Shown here piece by piece: positions 35,407-44,555 of a stretch of DNA of 64,000 nucleotides. Origin of the DNA: Burkholderia sp. Bp8992 (GTDB lineage: Bacteria; Pseudomonadota; Gammaproteobacteria; Burkholderiales; Burkholderiaceae); the NCBI RefSeq assembly GCF_003853705.1, contig NZ_QTQI01000003.1, forward strand, positions 62,001-126,000. The letters run 5' to 3'. Both the position numbers and the translations under genes were made by a program. Every line of letters starts with the position of its first letter. Position 1 is the first letter of the stretch. The notes under the pieces were generated by a model. The model was not told where the DNA came from. It ran no database searches and worked only from the letters and a program-made list of their open reading frames with translations.

Positions 35407-36597
35407 ATGTGCCAGATTCCGATGTCGCGCCGCGAATGGCTGAAGCTTGCGGCCCTGTTCACCGCGACGGGGGCCGCCCCGCTGCTGTCCACGGCGAACG
35501 CGCACGCCGCGGCGGACCCCGACGCGCCCGTTCGCATCGGCTATCTGCCGATTACCGACGCGGCGCCGCTGCTGGTGGCCCACAACAACGGCTACTTCGC
35601 GTCCGCAGGGTTGAACGTCGAGCCACCGAAGCTGCTGCGCAGCTGGGCGCAGCTCGTCGAAGCGTTCCTGTCCGGCCAGGTCAACGTCGTGCACCTGCTG
35701 TCGCCGATGACGCTCTGGGCGCGCTACGGCAGCCGCGCGCCGGCGAAGGTGGTCGCGTGGAATCACGTGAACGGCTCGGGGCTGACGGTCGCGCCCGACG
35801 TCGATTCGCTGCGCGATCTCGGCGGCAAGACCGTCGCGATTCCGTTCTGGTACTCGATCCACAACGTCGTGCTGCAGGACATGCTGCGCCAGCAGGGGCT
35901 CGTGCCCGTGCTCAAGCGGCGCGGCACGCCCGCGCCGAACGAGGTGAATCTGGTCGTCATGGCGCCGTCCGACATGCTGCCCGCGCTCGCCGCGCGCCAG
36001 ATCGCCGGGTATATCGTCGCGGAGCCGTTCAACGCGACGGCGGAATTGATGAAGATCGGCAAGATCCTGCGCTTCACCGGCGATGTCTGGAAGAACCACG
36101 CGTGCTGCGTCGTTTTCATGCACGAGAACGATCTGACGCGGCGCCCCGCGTGGTCGCAGAAGGTTGTCGACGCGATCGTGAAGGCGCAGGTGTGGGCGCG
36201 CGCGCATCCGCAGGAAACCGCGCAGTTGATGTCGAAGGACGGCGCTCACCGCTATTCGCCGCATACGGCCGCGGCGCTGGATCGCGTGCTGGTGCCGTCG
36301 GCGTCGCTTGCCGATACCTATCGTGCGAGCGGCGCGATCCGCCATGCCGACTGGAACGGAAAACGGATCGATTTCCAGCCGTATCCGTTTCCGAGCTATA
36401 CCGAGGCGCTGGTTCAGCGGCTGAAGCGCACGGTGGTCGACGGCGACAGTGCATTCCTGGCGTCGCTCGACCCCGCGTTCGCGGCCCGCGATCTCGTCGA
36501 CGACCGGTTCGTGCGCAAGAGCATCGACGCGGTCGGCGGGATGGCCGCGTTCGGCCTGCCCGGCGCCTTCAAGCGTGAGGAGATCATCGTTGTCTGA
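35407..36597 (+). CDS. Sulfonate-type ABC substrate-binding protein with Tat-like signal
   Basis: A 396-residue binding protein of the SsuA/NMT1 type. It begins MCQIPMSRREWLKLAALFTA; SRREWLKLA fits the twin-arginine signal (SRRxFLK), with cleavage likely after AHA (ANAHAAADP). An ATG at 35422 directly before SRRE is an alternative start. The mature part has VRIGYLPITDAAPLLVAHNNGYF, the binding loops HLLSPMTLWARYGS and IAGYIVAEPFNATAEL, and a long helical C-terminus. Tat export is unusual for this family, which normally uses Sec, and would mean folding in the cytoplasm first. It follows the ATPase by 6 bp. Confidence 0.92.
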   Translation: MCQIPMSRREWLKLAALFTATGAAPLLSTANAHAAADPDAPVRIGYLPITDAAPLLVAHNNGYFASAGLNVEPPKLLRSWAQLVEAFLSGQVNVVHLLSPMTLWARYGSRAPAKVVAWNHVNGSGLTVAPDVDSLRDLGGKTVAIPFWYSIHNVVLQDMLRQQGLVPVLKRRGTPAPNEVNLVVMAPSDMLPALAARQIAGYIVAEPFNATAELMKIGKILRFTGDVWKNHACCVVFMHENDLTRRPAWSQKVVDAIVKAQVWARAHPQETAQLMSKDGAHRYSPHTAAALDRVLVPSASLADTYRASGAIRHADWNGKRIDFQPYPFPSYTEALVQRLKRTVVDGDSAFLASLDPAFAARDLVDDRFVRKSIDAVGGMAAFGLPGAFKREEIIVV

Positions 36598-37417
36598 CGC
36601 GCTTGCCAGCCACCGCTCGTCCGCTCGCGAAACGCACCGGACCCGCGGCGCCCGTTACGCGGTGCGCGCTACCGCCGGATGGCTCGGCGTGGCCGGCCTC
36701 GTCGCGACCGTCGTCGTCTGGTGGGCCGCGATTCACGTGTTGACCGCGCCCGGCTCGCTCGGCCGGCAGTTCGCGCCGGACAGCGCGTTCGCCAGCCTGC
36801 GGGCGCTGTGTTCGGACGATCTTCTGGTCGAGCATGCGCTCGTCAGCCTGCGGCGCATCGGCGTCGGGCTTGGCGCGGCGCTGCTGGCCGGCGTCCCGCT
36901 CGGGTTGCTGATCGGCCGCGTGCAATGGGTCGAGCGCATGCTGTCGCCGACCTTCCAGTTCCTGCGGATGGTGTCGCCGTTGTCGTGGATGCCGCTCGCC
37001 GTGATGTCGTTCGGCATCGGCGACCGCGCGATCTACTTCCTGCTCGGTTTCGCCGCGTTGTGGCCCGTGCTGATGAGCACGGCCGCCGGGGTTGCGCAGA
37101 TCGACCGGCGCTGGCTGCAACTCGGCGCAAGCCTGTCGGCCACCCGCCGCGAACTGCTGATCCACATCGTGCTGCCGGCCATCGCGGGGCCGCTGCTCAA
37201 CGGGATCCGGCTCGCGATCGGCATCCTGTGGATCGTGCTGGTGCCCGCCGAGATGCTCGGCGTCAGCGCGGGGCTCGGTTATCTGATCCTCGACACGCGC
37301 GACCGGCTCGCGTATTCCGAACTGACGGCGGTGATTCTCGTCATCGGCGCACTGGGGTTCGCGCTCGACGGTATCGCGCGGCTATTGGCGCGCGCCGTGC
37401 TGGCGGCCGATCGCTAG
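36590..37417 (+). CDS. SsuC-type ABC transporter permease
   Basis: A 275-residue membrane permease with about six hydrophobic segments. The best start is TTG at 36590, which has GAGGAG 7 bp upstream and overlaps the binding-protein stop by 8 bp; no ATG or GTG with a ribosome site is in range. The EAA-like ATPase-contact loop lies around LGASLSATRRELLIHIVLPA, and the family segment GRVQWVERMLSPTFQFLRM is present. It completes the importer of 34606-36597 and probably ends this operon; the next gene runs the other way. Confidence 0.92.
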   Translation: MSDALASHRSSARETHRTRGARYAVRATAGWLGVAGLVATVVVWWAAIHVLTAPGSLGRQFAPDSAFASLRALCSDDLLVEHALVSLRRIGVGLGAALLAGVPLGLLIGRVQWVERMLSPTFQFLRMVSPLSWMPLAVMSFGIGDRAIYFLLGFAALWPVLMSTAAGVAQIDRRWLQLGASLSATRRELLIHIVLPAIAGPLLNGIRLAIGILWIVLVPAEMLGVSAGLGYLILDTRDRLAYSELTAVILVIGALGFALDGIARLLARAVLAADR

Positions 37418-37472
37418 CGCGACGATCGGGCCGCGATCGATCGGGCTGGCGATCGGCCGGCCCGCGAGCCGC

Positions 37473-38711
37473 TCAGTTCCACGCATGGCGCGCCGGACGC
37501 ACGCCGTTCAGGTAGTAGTTGCCGACGAGGTGATATTTCCAGCGCACCGGGTCATGCAGCGTATGCGTGCGCGCGTTGCGCCAATGCCGGTCGAGATTGT
37601 GCTCGGCGAGCGTCGACTGCGTGCCGGCCAGCTCGAACAGCTTCTCGCCCGCGAGCAGCGCAACCTCGGTCGTCAGCACCTTGGCTTCGCCGACCGCGAC
37701 CGATGCGCGCGCGACGTCGTCCTCGGTCACGTCGCCGCGCGCCGTGATCTCGTCGAGCGTGCGTGCCGCACGTTCGAGCAATGCCTCGGCCGCGTGCAGC
37801 TGGATGTGCAGATGGCCGATCTCGCGAATCGTCAGCGGATCGTCGGCAGCGCGCTCGACACCGCTGTCGACCCACGGGCGCGTGCGGGTCCGCACGAACG
37901 CCAGCGTATCGTCGATGGCCGCCTTCGCGATGCCCGCGTCGATCGCTGCCTGGATGATCTGCGACAGCGGACCGTTGAGCGTCGGCACGTCCGACACGCG
38001 CTGCGCGGGCAGCACGTGCGACGCCGGCACGCGCACCGCATCGAGCACGACCGTGCCGCTCGCGGTCGTGCGTTGCCCGAATCCCGACCAGTCGTCGATC
38101 ACCGTCAGCCCCGGCGTCGGCTGCGGCACGTACGCGAGCCACGCCTGATGCGCATCGTCGAGGCCGAGCACCGGTACGTAGTGCGCGAACAGCGCGCCGG
38201 TCGAGTAGAACTTCGTGCCGTCGACGACATAGTGGTCGCCGTCTTGCCGCACGCGCGTCTTCAGGTCGAGCACGTGCTTCGTGCCCTTCTCCGAGAACCC
38301 GTTGCCGAAGCGCTTGCCGCTCAGCACTTCCGCGAAGAAATGACGCTTCTGCGCGTCGGTGCCGGTCAGCGTGATCACGTCGACCAGCCCGAAATGATTC
38401 TGCGGCAGCTGCCCGAGCGACGGATCGGCCGCTGCGACGATCTTGATGACTTCGGTCAGCGTGACATGCGATACGCCTGCGCCGCCGTATGCCTTCGGCA
38501 CCGTGATCGCCCACAGCCCCGACTGCGAGAACCATTCGATTTCGTCGCGCGGCAGGCGGCGCGTGCGATCGCGCTCGGCCGCACCTTCCGCGAGCCGCTT
38601 CGCCAGCGCGTGCGCGGCCGTGATCGCCTGCGCATCGTCGGCGATCACGCGGGCCGCGTGCGTTTGCGCATCGGCCGGCTGCTCCTGGATCGTGGCGCTC
38701 GTGTCTGACAT
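37473..38711 (-). CDS. SfnC/DszC-type flavin-dependent monooxygenase
   Basis: A 412-residue enzyme with the acyl-CoA dehydrogenase fold. Start at 38711 has AGGAG 6 bp upstream. Features: LWAITVPKAYGGAGVSHVT, GNGFSEKGTKHVLDLKTRV, YVVDGTKFYSTGALFAHYV, and the C-terminal RHWRNARTHTLHDPVRWKYH pattern common to DszC, SfnC and related reduced-flavin-dependent oxygenases. These use FMNH2 or FADH2 from a separate reductase to oxidise sulfides or sulfones. It is divergent from a second member of the same family at 39004 and lies next to sulfur importers. The reductase is not in the window. Confidence 0.9.
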   Translation of the reverse strand: MSDTSATIQEQPADAQTHAARVIADDAQAITAAHALAKRLAEGAAERDRTRRLPRDEIEWFSQSGLWAITVPKAYGGAGVSHVTLTEVIKIVAAADPSLGQLPQNHFGLVDVITLTGTDAQKRHFFAEVLSGKRFGNGFSEKGTKHVLDLKTRVRQDGDHYVVDGTKFYSTGALFAHYVPVLGLDDAHQAWLAYVPQPTPGLTVIDDWSGFGQRTTASGTVVLDAVRVPASHVLPAQRVSDVPTLNGPLSQIIQAAIDAGIAKAAIDDTLAFVRTRTRPWVDSGVERAADDPLTIREIGHLHIQLHAAEALLERAARTLDEITARGDVTEDDVARASVAVGEAKVLTTEVALLAGEKLFELAGTQSTLAEHNLDRHWRNARTHTLHDPVRWKYHLVGNYYLNGVRPARHAWN

Positions 38712-39003
38712 CGGATTCTCCTGTCGAGTGGCGAAAGCATTCAATCTAGCAGCGCAGCGCGGGCCGGAAAAACGAGCGATTCTCGAAACGATATTCCTTT
38801 GGATAACAAACGACCTGGCGATGAGCGCCAGCGACGACACGCTTCGGCATCGAAATCGACGCGTCAACGTCGGTGCATCTCCGTCCGGCAACGGTAATAC
38901 GCATCGACGATAACGATCTGCGAATCCGTTATTGGAACGCTCGCGTCGCGCTTCCTATACTGGCCTCCCGGCGCAATCGGCCCCGCTCTTCGAGGAACAC
39001 CGC
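38712..39003. promoter_or_regulatory. Divergent control region of two sulfur monooxygenase units
   Basis: 292 bp with no gene. The middle is AT-rich (GATATTCCTTTGGATAACAA near 38790-38809; CGAATCCGTTATTGGAACGC near 38922-38941). Sulfur-limitation activators of the CysB/SsuR type are expected to act here, but no consensus site could be confirmed. Confidence 0.4.
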
Positions 39004-40263
39004 ATGACTTCGACGCACGCAGCCCACGACCTTTCCACCGGCACCGACTACGACGCGCTCGCGAGCCGGTTCAGGCCGATCTTCGAGCGCATCGCCGCCG
39101 GCACCGCCGAGCGCGAACGCCGCCGCGAACTGCCGCACGAGGCGATCGGCTGGCTGAAGGCCGCGGGTTTCGGCGCGATACGGTTGCCGGCGAGCGCAGG
39201 GGGCGCCGGTGCATCGCTGCCGCAGCTGTTCCGGCTGCTGACCGAGCTGGCGGCCGCCGATTCCAATCTGCCGCAGGCGTTGCGCGGGCATTTCGCGTTC
39301 GTCGAAGACTGGCTGAACGCCCCGCCCGGGCCGCAGCGCACGACCTGGTTCGACCGCTTCGCCAGCGGCCAGCTCGTCGGCAATGCGTGGTCGGAGGCCG
39401 GCGACGTGCCGCTCGGCCAGACCGTCACCAAGGTGTCGGAACGCAACGGCCGGCTCGTGCTGAACGGCCGGAAGTTCTACAGCACGGGCAGCCTGTTCGC
39501 CGACTGGATCGACGTGTTCGCGCAGCGCGCACACGACGGCAGCGACGTGATCGTGGCCGTCGCGACCGCGCAGCCCGGCGTGATCCGCGAGGACGACTGG
39601 GACGGCTTCGGCCAGACGACGACCGGCAGCGGCACCACGCGCTTCGAGGATGCGGCCGTCGACGCCGACAACGTGATCGACTTCGCGCGCCGCTTCAAAT
39701 ACCAGACCGCGTTCTACCAGTTGTTCCACGTCGCGACGCTGGCCGGCATCGGTCATGCGATCGTGCGCGACGCGGGCGAGCTCGTGCGCAACCGGACGCG
39801 CGTGTACAGCCACGGCAACGCACCACGCGCGGGCGACGACGCGCAACTGCAGCAGGTAATCGGCGAAATTGCTTCGTGGGCGTACGCGGCCGACGCGCTC
39901 GCGCTGCGCGCCGCGCAGCCGCTTCAGCAGGCCTATGAAGCGCACTTCGGCGACGACGAAGTGGCCGAGCACGCGGCGAACGTCGCGGCCGAGATCGAAT
40001 CCGCGCAGAGCCAGCTCGTCGTGTCCGAACTCGTGCTGCGCGCGGCGACGCGCCTGTTCGACGCGCTCGGCGCGTCCGCGACGCGCACCACGACCGCGCT
40101 CGACCGCCACTGGCGCAACGCACGCACGGTGTCGTCGCACAATCCGCTCGTCTACAAGGCGCGGATCGTCGGCGACTGGGTCATCAACGGCCGTACGCCG
40201 CCGTTCGTCTGGCGCGTCGGCAACGGTGCGGGCGCCGGCGCGGAAACGGGGGCCGCACGATGA
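39004..40263 (+). CDS. DszC-type flavin-dependent monooxygenase (second)
   Basis: A 419-residue enzyme; ATG 39004 is preceded by GAGGAACACCGC. Pattern as in the divergent paralogue: ELPHEAIGWLKAAGFGAIRL, GNAWSEAGDVPLGQTVT, LVLNGRKFYSTGSLFADWI, DDWDGFGQTTTGSGTTRFED and LDRHWRNARTVSSHNPLVYK. The two paralogues share motifs but are clearly diverged, so they may act on different compounds or successive steps. Its stop overlaps the start of the LLM monooxygenase as ATGA, a two-gene unit like dszC-dszA, in which one enzyme makes a sulfone and the other cleaves it. Confidence 0.9.
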   Translation: MTSTHAAHDLSTGTDYDALASRFRPIFERIAAGTAERERRRELPHEAIGWLKAAGFGAIRLPASAGGAGASLPQLFRLLTELAAADSNLPQALRGHFAFVEDWLNAPPGPQRTTWFDRFASGQLVGNAWSEAGDVPLGQTVTKVSERNGRLVLNGRKFYSTGSLFADWIDVFAQRAHDGSDVIVAVATAQPGVIREDDWDGFGQTTTGSGTTRFEDAAVDADNVIDFARRFKYQTAFYQLFHVATLAGIGHAIVRDAGELVRNRTRVYSHGNAPRAGDDAQLQQVIGEIASWAYAADALALRAAQPLQQAYEAHFGDDEVAEHAANVAAEIESAQSQLVVSELVLRAATRLFDALGASATRTTTALDRHWRNARTVSSHNPLVYKARIVGDWVINGRTPPFVWRVGNGAGAGAETGAAR

Positions 40264-41660
40264 GCAAGACGATTCGCTTCAACGCGTTCGAGATGAACTG
40301 CGTCGGCCACCAGTCGCCGGGCCTGTGGGCGCATCCGCGCGACCGCTCGTGGCAGTACAAGGATCTCGACTACTGGACCGACCTCGCCCGCGTGCTCGAA
40401 CGCGGGATCTTCGATGCGATCTTCATCGCGGACGTGATCGGCTATTACGACGTCTACAAGGGCAGCAACTATCACGCGCTGCACCAGGCCGCGCAGATCC
40501 CGGTCAACGATCCGATTCAGCTCGCCGCGCCGATCGCGATGGCGACCGAGCATCTCGGCATCGGCATCACCGCGTCGACGACGTTCGAGCACCCGTACAC
40601 GTTCGCGCGCCGGCTGTCGACGGCCGACCATCACACGAAGGGCCGGCTCGCGTGGAATATCGTCACGTCGTACCTCGAGAGCGGCGCGAAGAATGTCGGC
40701 GACCATGGCCTGCGCACGCACGACGACCGCTATGCGGTCGCAGCCGAATACGTCGAGGTGCTGTACAAGCTGTTCGAGGGCAGCTGGGAGGATGGCGCGG
40801 TGGTGCGCGATCGCGACGGCCGCGTGTTCACGCATCCCGAGAAAGTGCACGAGATCGGCCACAAGGGGCGCTTCTTCGACGTGCCCGGCTACCATCTGTG
40901 CGAACCGTCGCCGCAGCGCACGCCGGTGCTGTTCCAGGCCGGCGCGTCCGGCCCCGGCAAGGCGTTCGCCGCGCAGCACGCGGAATGCGTGTTCGTCGCG
41001 GCACCGACCCGCGAGCAGCTCGCGCGCTACGTGGCCGACGTGCGTGCGCAGGCTGCCGCGGCGGGCCGCGATCCGGCCAAGGTGCTGATCTACAACCTCG
41101 TCACGGTGATCGTCGACGAAACCGACGAAAAGGCGCAGGCCAAGTTCGACGAATACCGCCGCTACGTGTCGTACGACGGCTCGCTGGTATTCATGTCGGG
41201 CTGGACCGGCATCGACTTCGGCCAGTATGCGCCGACCGATCCCGTCCGGCGCGTCGAAACGAATGCCATCGTGTCGGCCGTCGAGCACCTGTCGGGCGGC
41301 GACACGGCGTGGACGATCGAGGCGCTGGCCGCATGGGGCGGCATCGGCGGGCTGGGCCCGGTGTTCGTCGGCTCCGCCGCGACCGTCGCGGATATCCTGC
41401 AGGAATGGGTCGCGGCGACCGACGTCGACGGCTTCAATCTCGCGTATGCGGTCGCGCACGAAACCTTCGAGGACGTCGTGCGTCACCTCGTTCCGGAACT
41501 GCAGCGGCGTGGCGTGTACCCGACCGCGTATGCGCCGGGCACGCTGCGCGAGAAGCTGTTCGGCGGCACGGCACGACTGCCGGACGAGCATCCTGCCGCG
41601 CAGTTTCGCGATATCGAGCAGGTCAAGCGTGAAGCCGAGCGGGAGGCCGTCAGCGCATAG
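40260..41660 (+). CDS. NtaA/SnaA/DszA-family FMN-dependent monooxygenase
   Basis: A 466-residue bacterial-luciferase-like TIM-barrel monooxygenase. Typical segments: FNAFEMNCVGHQSPGLWAHP, FDAIFIADVIGYYDVY, IGITASTTFEHPYTFARRL, GRLAWNIVTSYLESGAKN and PVLFQAGASGPGKAFA. Relatives include dibenzothiophene-sulfone monooxygenase DszA, dimethylsulfide monooxygenase DmoA and nitrilotriacetate monooxygenase. It uses FMNH2 supplied by a reductase. Coupled by ATGA to the DszC-type gene, it probably cleaves a C-S bond so that sulfur can be assimilated. A good terminator follows. Confidence 0.92.
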   Translation: MSKTIRFNAFEMNCVGHQSPGLWAHPRDRSWQYKDLDYWTDLARVLERGIFDAIFIADVIGYYDVYKGSNYHALHQAAQIPVNDPIQLAAPIAMATEHLGIGITASTTFEHPYTFARRLSTADHHTKGRLAWNIVTSYLESGAKNVGDHGLRTHDDRYAVAAEYVEVLYKLFEGSWEDGAVVRDRDGRVFTHPEKVHEIGHKGRFFDVPGYHLCEPSPQRTPVLFQAGASGPGKAFAAQHAECVFVAAPTREQLARYVADVRAQAAAAGRDPAKVLIYNLVTVIVDETDEKAQAKFDEYRRYVSYDGSLVFMSGWTGIDFGQYAPTDPVRRVETNAIVSAVEHLSGGDTAWTIEALAAWGGIGGLGPVFVGSAATVADILQEWVAATDVDGFNLAYAVAHETFEDVVRHLVPELQRRGVYPTAYAPGTLREKLFGGTARLPDEHPAAQFRDIEQVKREAEREAVSA

Positions 41661-41713
41661 CGGGACGTCGAGGCCGGTCTGCCCGCATTCGCGCGGCGAC
41701 CGGCTGCAGTGCA

Positions 41714-41751
41714 AACGGCTTCGTGCGGTCCGACGAAGCCGTTGGTGTTTT
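41714..41751 (+). terminator. Terminator after the LLM monooxygenase gene
   Basis: Arms AACGGCTTCG (41714-41723) and CGAAGCCGTT (41734-41743) form a perfect 10-bp stem, followed by GGTGTTTT. A second stem, CGGGGACG/CGTCCCCG (41753-41760, 41766-41773), lies next to it near the converging MFS gene's end. Confidence 0.75.
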
Positions 41752-41779
41752 CCGGGGACGGCGAGCGTCCCCGTCGCGC

Positions 41780-43207
41780 CTACGCAACGCGTTCGTCATC
41801 GACGTCGTACGCCGTCGGTTCGTAACGCACGATCAGCAGGAACACGATCGGCGTGACCGCACTGATCGCGACGACCCAGAACATGTCGGTGCCGAGACGC
41901 GCCTGCAGGATCGGCAGCACGAACAGCGCGAGCGCCTGGCCGATGCCGCACAGCGAACGCCCGAACCCGACGCCGGTGCCGCGGATCGCGGCCGGATACG
42001 ACAGCGTCGGATAGATCATCATCTGCGCACCGGGCCCGAAGCCCTCGGCGAACAGCCAGGTCCCGAGCATCAGCAGCACGATGCCGACCGCGAGCGCACC
42101 GTGCGGATGGCCCGCCAGCGCCAGCGCGACGAGCGCGACCGTTTGCAGTGCGAAGCCCGCGATCGCGACATGGCGCGACGGATAGCGATACGCGAGGCGC
42201 ATGCCCAGCAGCCCGCCGGTGAATGCGAACAGCACGTTCAGCGCGAGCGAGGCCGCGATCGTCTCGAACACGCCCGCGCCGAGAAACTGCGACAGGATCG
42301 ACGGCAGGAAGAACGCAATCGCCGTGTACTCGAACGGGATGCACAGGTTCATCACGCTGGCGACGATCGTGCGCCCGAGATACGGGCGCTGGAACAGCAC
42401 GCGAATCCGTACGGGCGGCGGGCTCGGCTCGCGCGGCGCATCCTCGGCTTCGTGCGCGTGAATGCCGTACGACTCGCGCAGGATGCGCGCGGCATTCGCC
42501 AGGTCGCCCTGGTTCGCGGCCCACAGCGGCGATTCGTTCATGAACCGGTTCCGGAACAGGATGATGACGAGCGCCGGCACCGCGCCGAAGATCAGCGACG
42601 CGCGCCACAGCCATCCCGCATGTTCGGCCGGCAGCAGGAAATACAGGCCGAAGATCAGCAGGAAGCAGACCGACGACGCGACGTACCACATCGGGCACCA
42701 CGCCGCGAGCCGCGACGCCTTGTTGCCGCGCCCGTTGAACTTCGAGAATTCCGCGAGAAACGCCATCGCGACGGGCAGGTCGATGCCGACGCCGAGGCCC
42801 ATCACGAAGCGGGCGCCGATCAGCACCCAGACGTTCGGCGCCAGCCCCGCCGCGATCGCCGCGACCACGAAGAACAGCATGTCGGCCATGAACACCTGGT
42901 AGCGGCCGATCCGGTCGGTCAGCCAGCCGCCGATCAGGCTGCCGAAGATCGTGCCGATCATGATCGCCGAACCGACGAGCCCGGTCAGCGCGGGAGTCAG
43001 CCCGAATTCGCGCGCGACGTCGTCGATGCCGTAGGACAGCGTCGTCAGGTCGTACGCATCGAGAAACACGCCGCCGAGCGCCAGCAGCACGATCATCCGC
43101 GCATGGCTGACCGAACTGTCGACCGTATTGATCAGGCGCGCGACATCGCTGGCCGAGCGGATGGGGGAAGAAATGGGTGTGGCGGGGCTTAGATCGATCG
43201 AACTCAT
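41780..43207 (-). CDS. MFS transporter (sugar/aromatic acid porter type)
   Basis: A 475-residue, 12-helix facilitator: MIVLLALGGVFLDAYDLTTL, the loop 2-3 motif GGWLTDRIGRYQVFMAD, FVMGLGVGIDLPVAMAFLAE, a cytoplasmic loop with a Pro-rich tail (REPSPPPVRI) and RGTGVGFGRSLCGIGQALAL. It resembles carriers for aromatic acids and metabolites of the SHS/AAHS and sugar-porter groups. Divergent from the second SsuABC-type transporter, it may move the organic product left after desulfonation, or a sulfur compound itself. The substrate cannot be read from the sequence. Confidence 0.88.
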   Translation of the reverse strand: MSSIDLSPATPISSPIRSASDVARLINTVDSSVSHARMIVLLALGGVFLDAYDLTTLSYGIDDVAREFGLTPALTGLVGSAIMIGTIFGSLIGGWLTDRIGRYQVFMADMLFFVVAAIAAGLAPNVWVLIGARFVMGLGVGIDLPVAMAFLAEFSKFNGRGNKASRLAAWCPMWYVASSVCFLLIFGLYFLLPAEHAGWLWRASLIFGAVPALVIILFRNRFMNESPLWAANQGDLANAARILRESYGIHAHEAEDAPREPSPPPVRIRVLFQRPYLGRTIVASVMNLCIPFEYTAIAFFLPSILSQFLGAGVFETIAASLALNVLFAFTGGLLGMRLAYRYPSRHVAIAGFALQTVALVALALAGHPHGALAVGIVLLMLGTWLFAEGFGPGAQMMIYPTLSYPAAIRGTGVGFGRSLCGIGQALALFVLPILQARLGTDMFWVVAISAVTPIVFLLIVRYEPTAYDVDDERVA

Positions 43208-43552
43208 CGCATTCCTTAGTGTTTGGCGGAATGCACGCCGAGTTCGGCGTGAAGCCGGGAACCGGGCTCGTGCATTCGCGACAGGCGGGATCTCGACGGA
43301 ACGCGGGCGCGTCGACAGGCGCCGTCATTGCGTTCCGGCAGCGGGCATTCTGTTCCCCCGATCCGGGTATCCCAACCGATATAAAGCGATAAATTAATCG
43401 GCCTGCGTCATAAAGTTGCCCGACCGGCACGCTTAGCAGCAGCGTGCATGTTCAATCGCGGATTTCTTCGTTACCGGATCGCGCGCGCTTCGTTACATTA
43501 GTCGATCACCTGCCTGTTCGCGGCGCGTTGCCGCTCTTCCGGAGATTCCCCG
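43208..43552. promoter_or_regulatory. Divergent control region of MFS and second sulfonate importer
   Basis: 345 bp without a gene. AT-rich patch CCGATATAAAGCGATAAATT (43376-43395) continues into AATCGG and has CCGAT/ATCGG ends (43376-43380, 43397-43401), a possible activator site; ATAAAGTTGCC follows. The rest is ordinary GC-rich sequence. Confidence 0.4.
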
Positions 43553-44545
43553 ATGAAGCCGTTCTGGTCCCGCGCGTGGCAATCCGCGGCCCTCGTCGTT
43601 GCCGCACTTGCCGGCCTCGTATCGATAGAGGCGCACGCGGCGACACCCGCGGAAATCCGCGTCGACTATGCGTACTACTCGCCCGAGAGCCTCGTGATCC
43701 GCCACTTCGGCTGGCTCGACGACGAGTTCAAGGCCGATCGCACGTCGATTCGCTGGGTGCTGAGCCTCGGCAGCAATCGCGCGCTCGAATACCTGAACAG
43801 CGGCGCGGTCGATTTCGGCTCGGCTGCCGGGCTGGCGTCGGTGCTCGCACGCGCGAACGGCAACCCGATCCACGCGGTCTACGTGTTCTCCCGCCCCGAG
43901 TGGACGGCGCTCGTGGTACGCAAGGATTCGCCGATCCGCACGCTCGCCGACCTGAAGGGCAAGAAAATCGCCGCGACGCGCGGCACCGATCCGTTCCTGT
44001 TCACGCTGCGCGCACTGCACACGGCCGACCTGACGCGCGACGACGTCGAGATCGTCAACCTGCAGCATCCGGACGGCCGCACGGCCCTCGCGAACGGTCA
44101 GGTCGATGCATGGGCCGGGCTCGATCCGCACATGGCCGCGGCGCAGCTCGACGACGGCGCGCGACTCCTGTACCGCAACGTCGCGTTCAATACGTATGGA
44201 TTTCTGAACGTCCGCGATGCGTTCGCCGGCCAGTATCCGCAGGCGGTCACACGTGTGCTGAAAGTCTACGACCGCGCGCGCCAGTGGATCGTTGCGCATC
44301 CGGCCGACACCGCGCAGATCGTGGCCGACGAATCGAAGGTGTCGCTGCCGGTCGCGAAGCTGCAGCTGCAGCGCAACGACTTCAGCGACCCGGTGCCGGG
44401 CGACACCCAGCGCGCGGCGCTGAAGGCTGCGGCGCCGGTGCTGACGGCCGAGCAACTGACCAAGCCGGGTGTCGATCCCGCGAAGATCGTCGATACGTTG
44501 ATCGATCCGTCGTTCGCGCGCCCGCTCGTCGCCGCGTCGAAGTGA
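43553..44545 (+). CDS. SsuA-type ABC substrate-binding protein
   Basis: A 330-residue periplasmic binding protein with a Sec signal peptide (MKPFWSRAWQSAALVVAALA ... AHA). The mature part has IRVDYAYYSPESLVIRHFGW, the SGAVDFGSAAGLASVLARAN loop typical of aliphatic-sulfonate binding proteins, KGKKIAATRGTDPFLFTLRAL and WAGLDPHMAAAQL. It heads a SsuA-SsuC-SsuB-ordered transporter operon and differs from the other binding protein (35407) in length and signal type. Substrate is probably a sulfonate, sulfate ester or related sulfur source. Confidence 0.92.
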   Translation: MKPFWSRAWQSAALVVAALAGLVSIEAHAATPAEIRVDYAYYSPESLVIRHFGWLDDEFKADRTSIRWVLSLGSNRALEYLNSGAVDFGSAAGLASVLARANGNPIHAVYVFSRPEWTALVVRKDSPIRTLADLKGKKIAATRGTDPFLFTLRALHTADLTRDDVEIVNLQHPDGRTALANGQVDAWAGLDPHMAAAQLDDGARLLYRNVAFNTYGFLNVRDAFAGQYPQAVTRVLKVYDRARQWIVAHPADTAQIVADESKVSLPVAKLQLQRNDFSDPVPGDTQRAALKAAAPVLTAEQLTKPGVDPAKIVDTLIDPSFARPLVAASK

Positions 44546-44555
44546 GGGTATCGCG

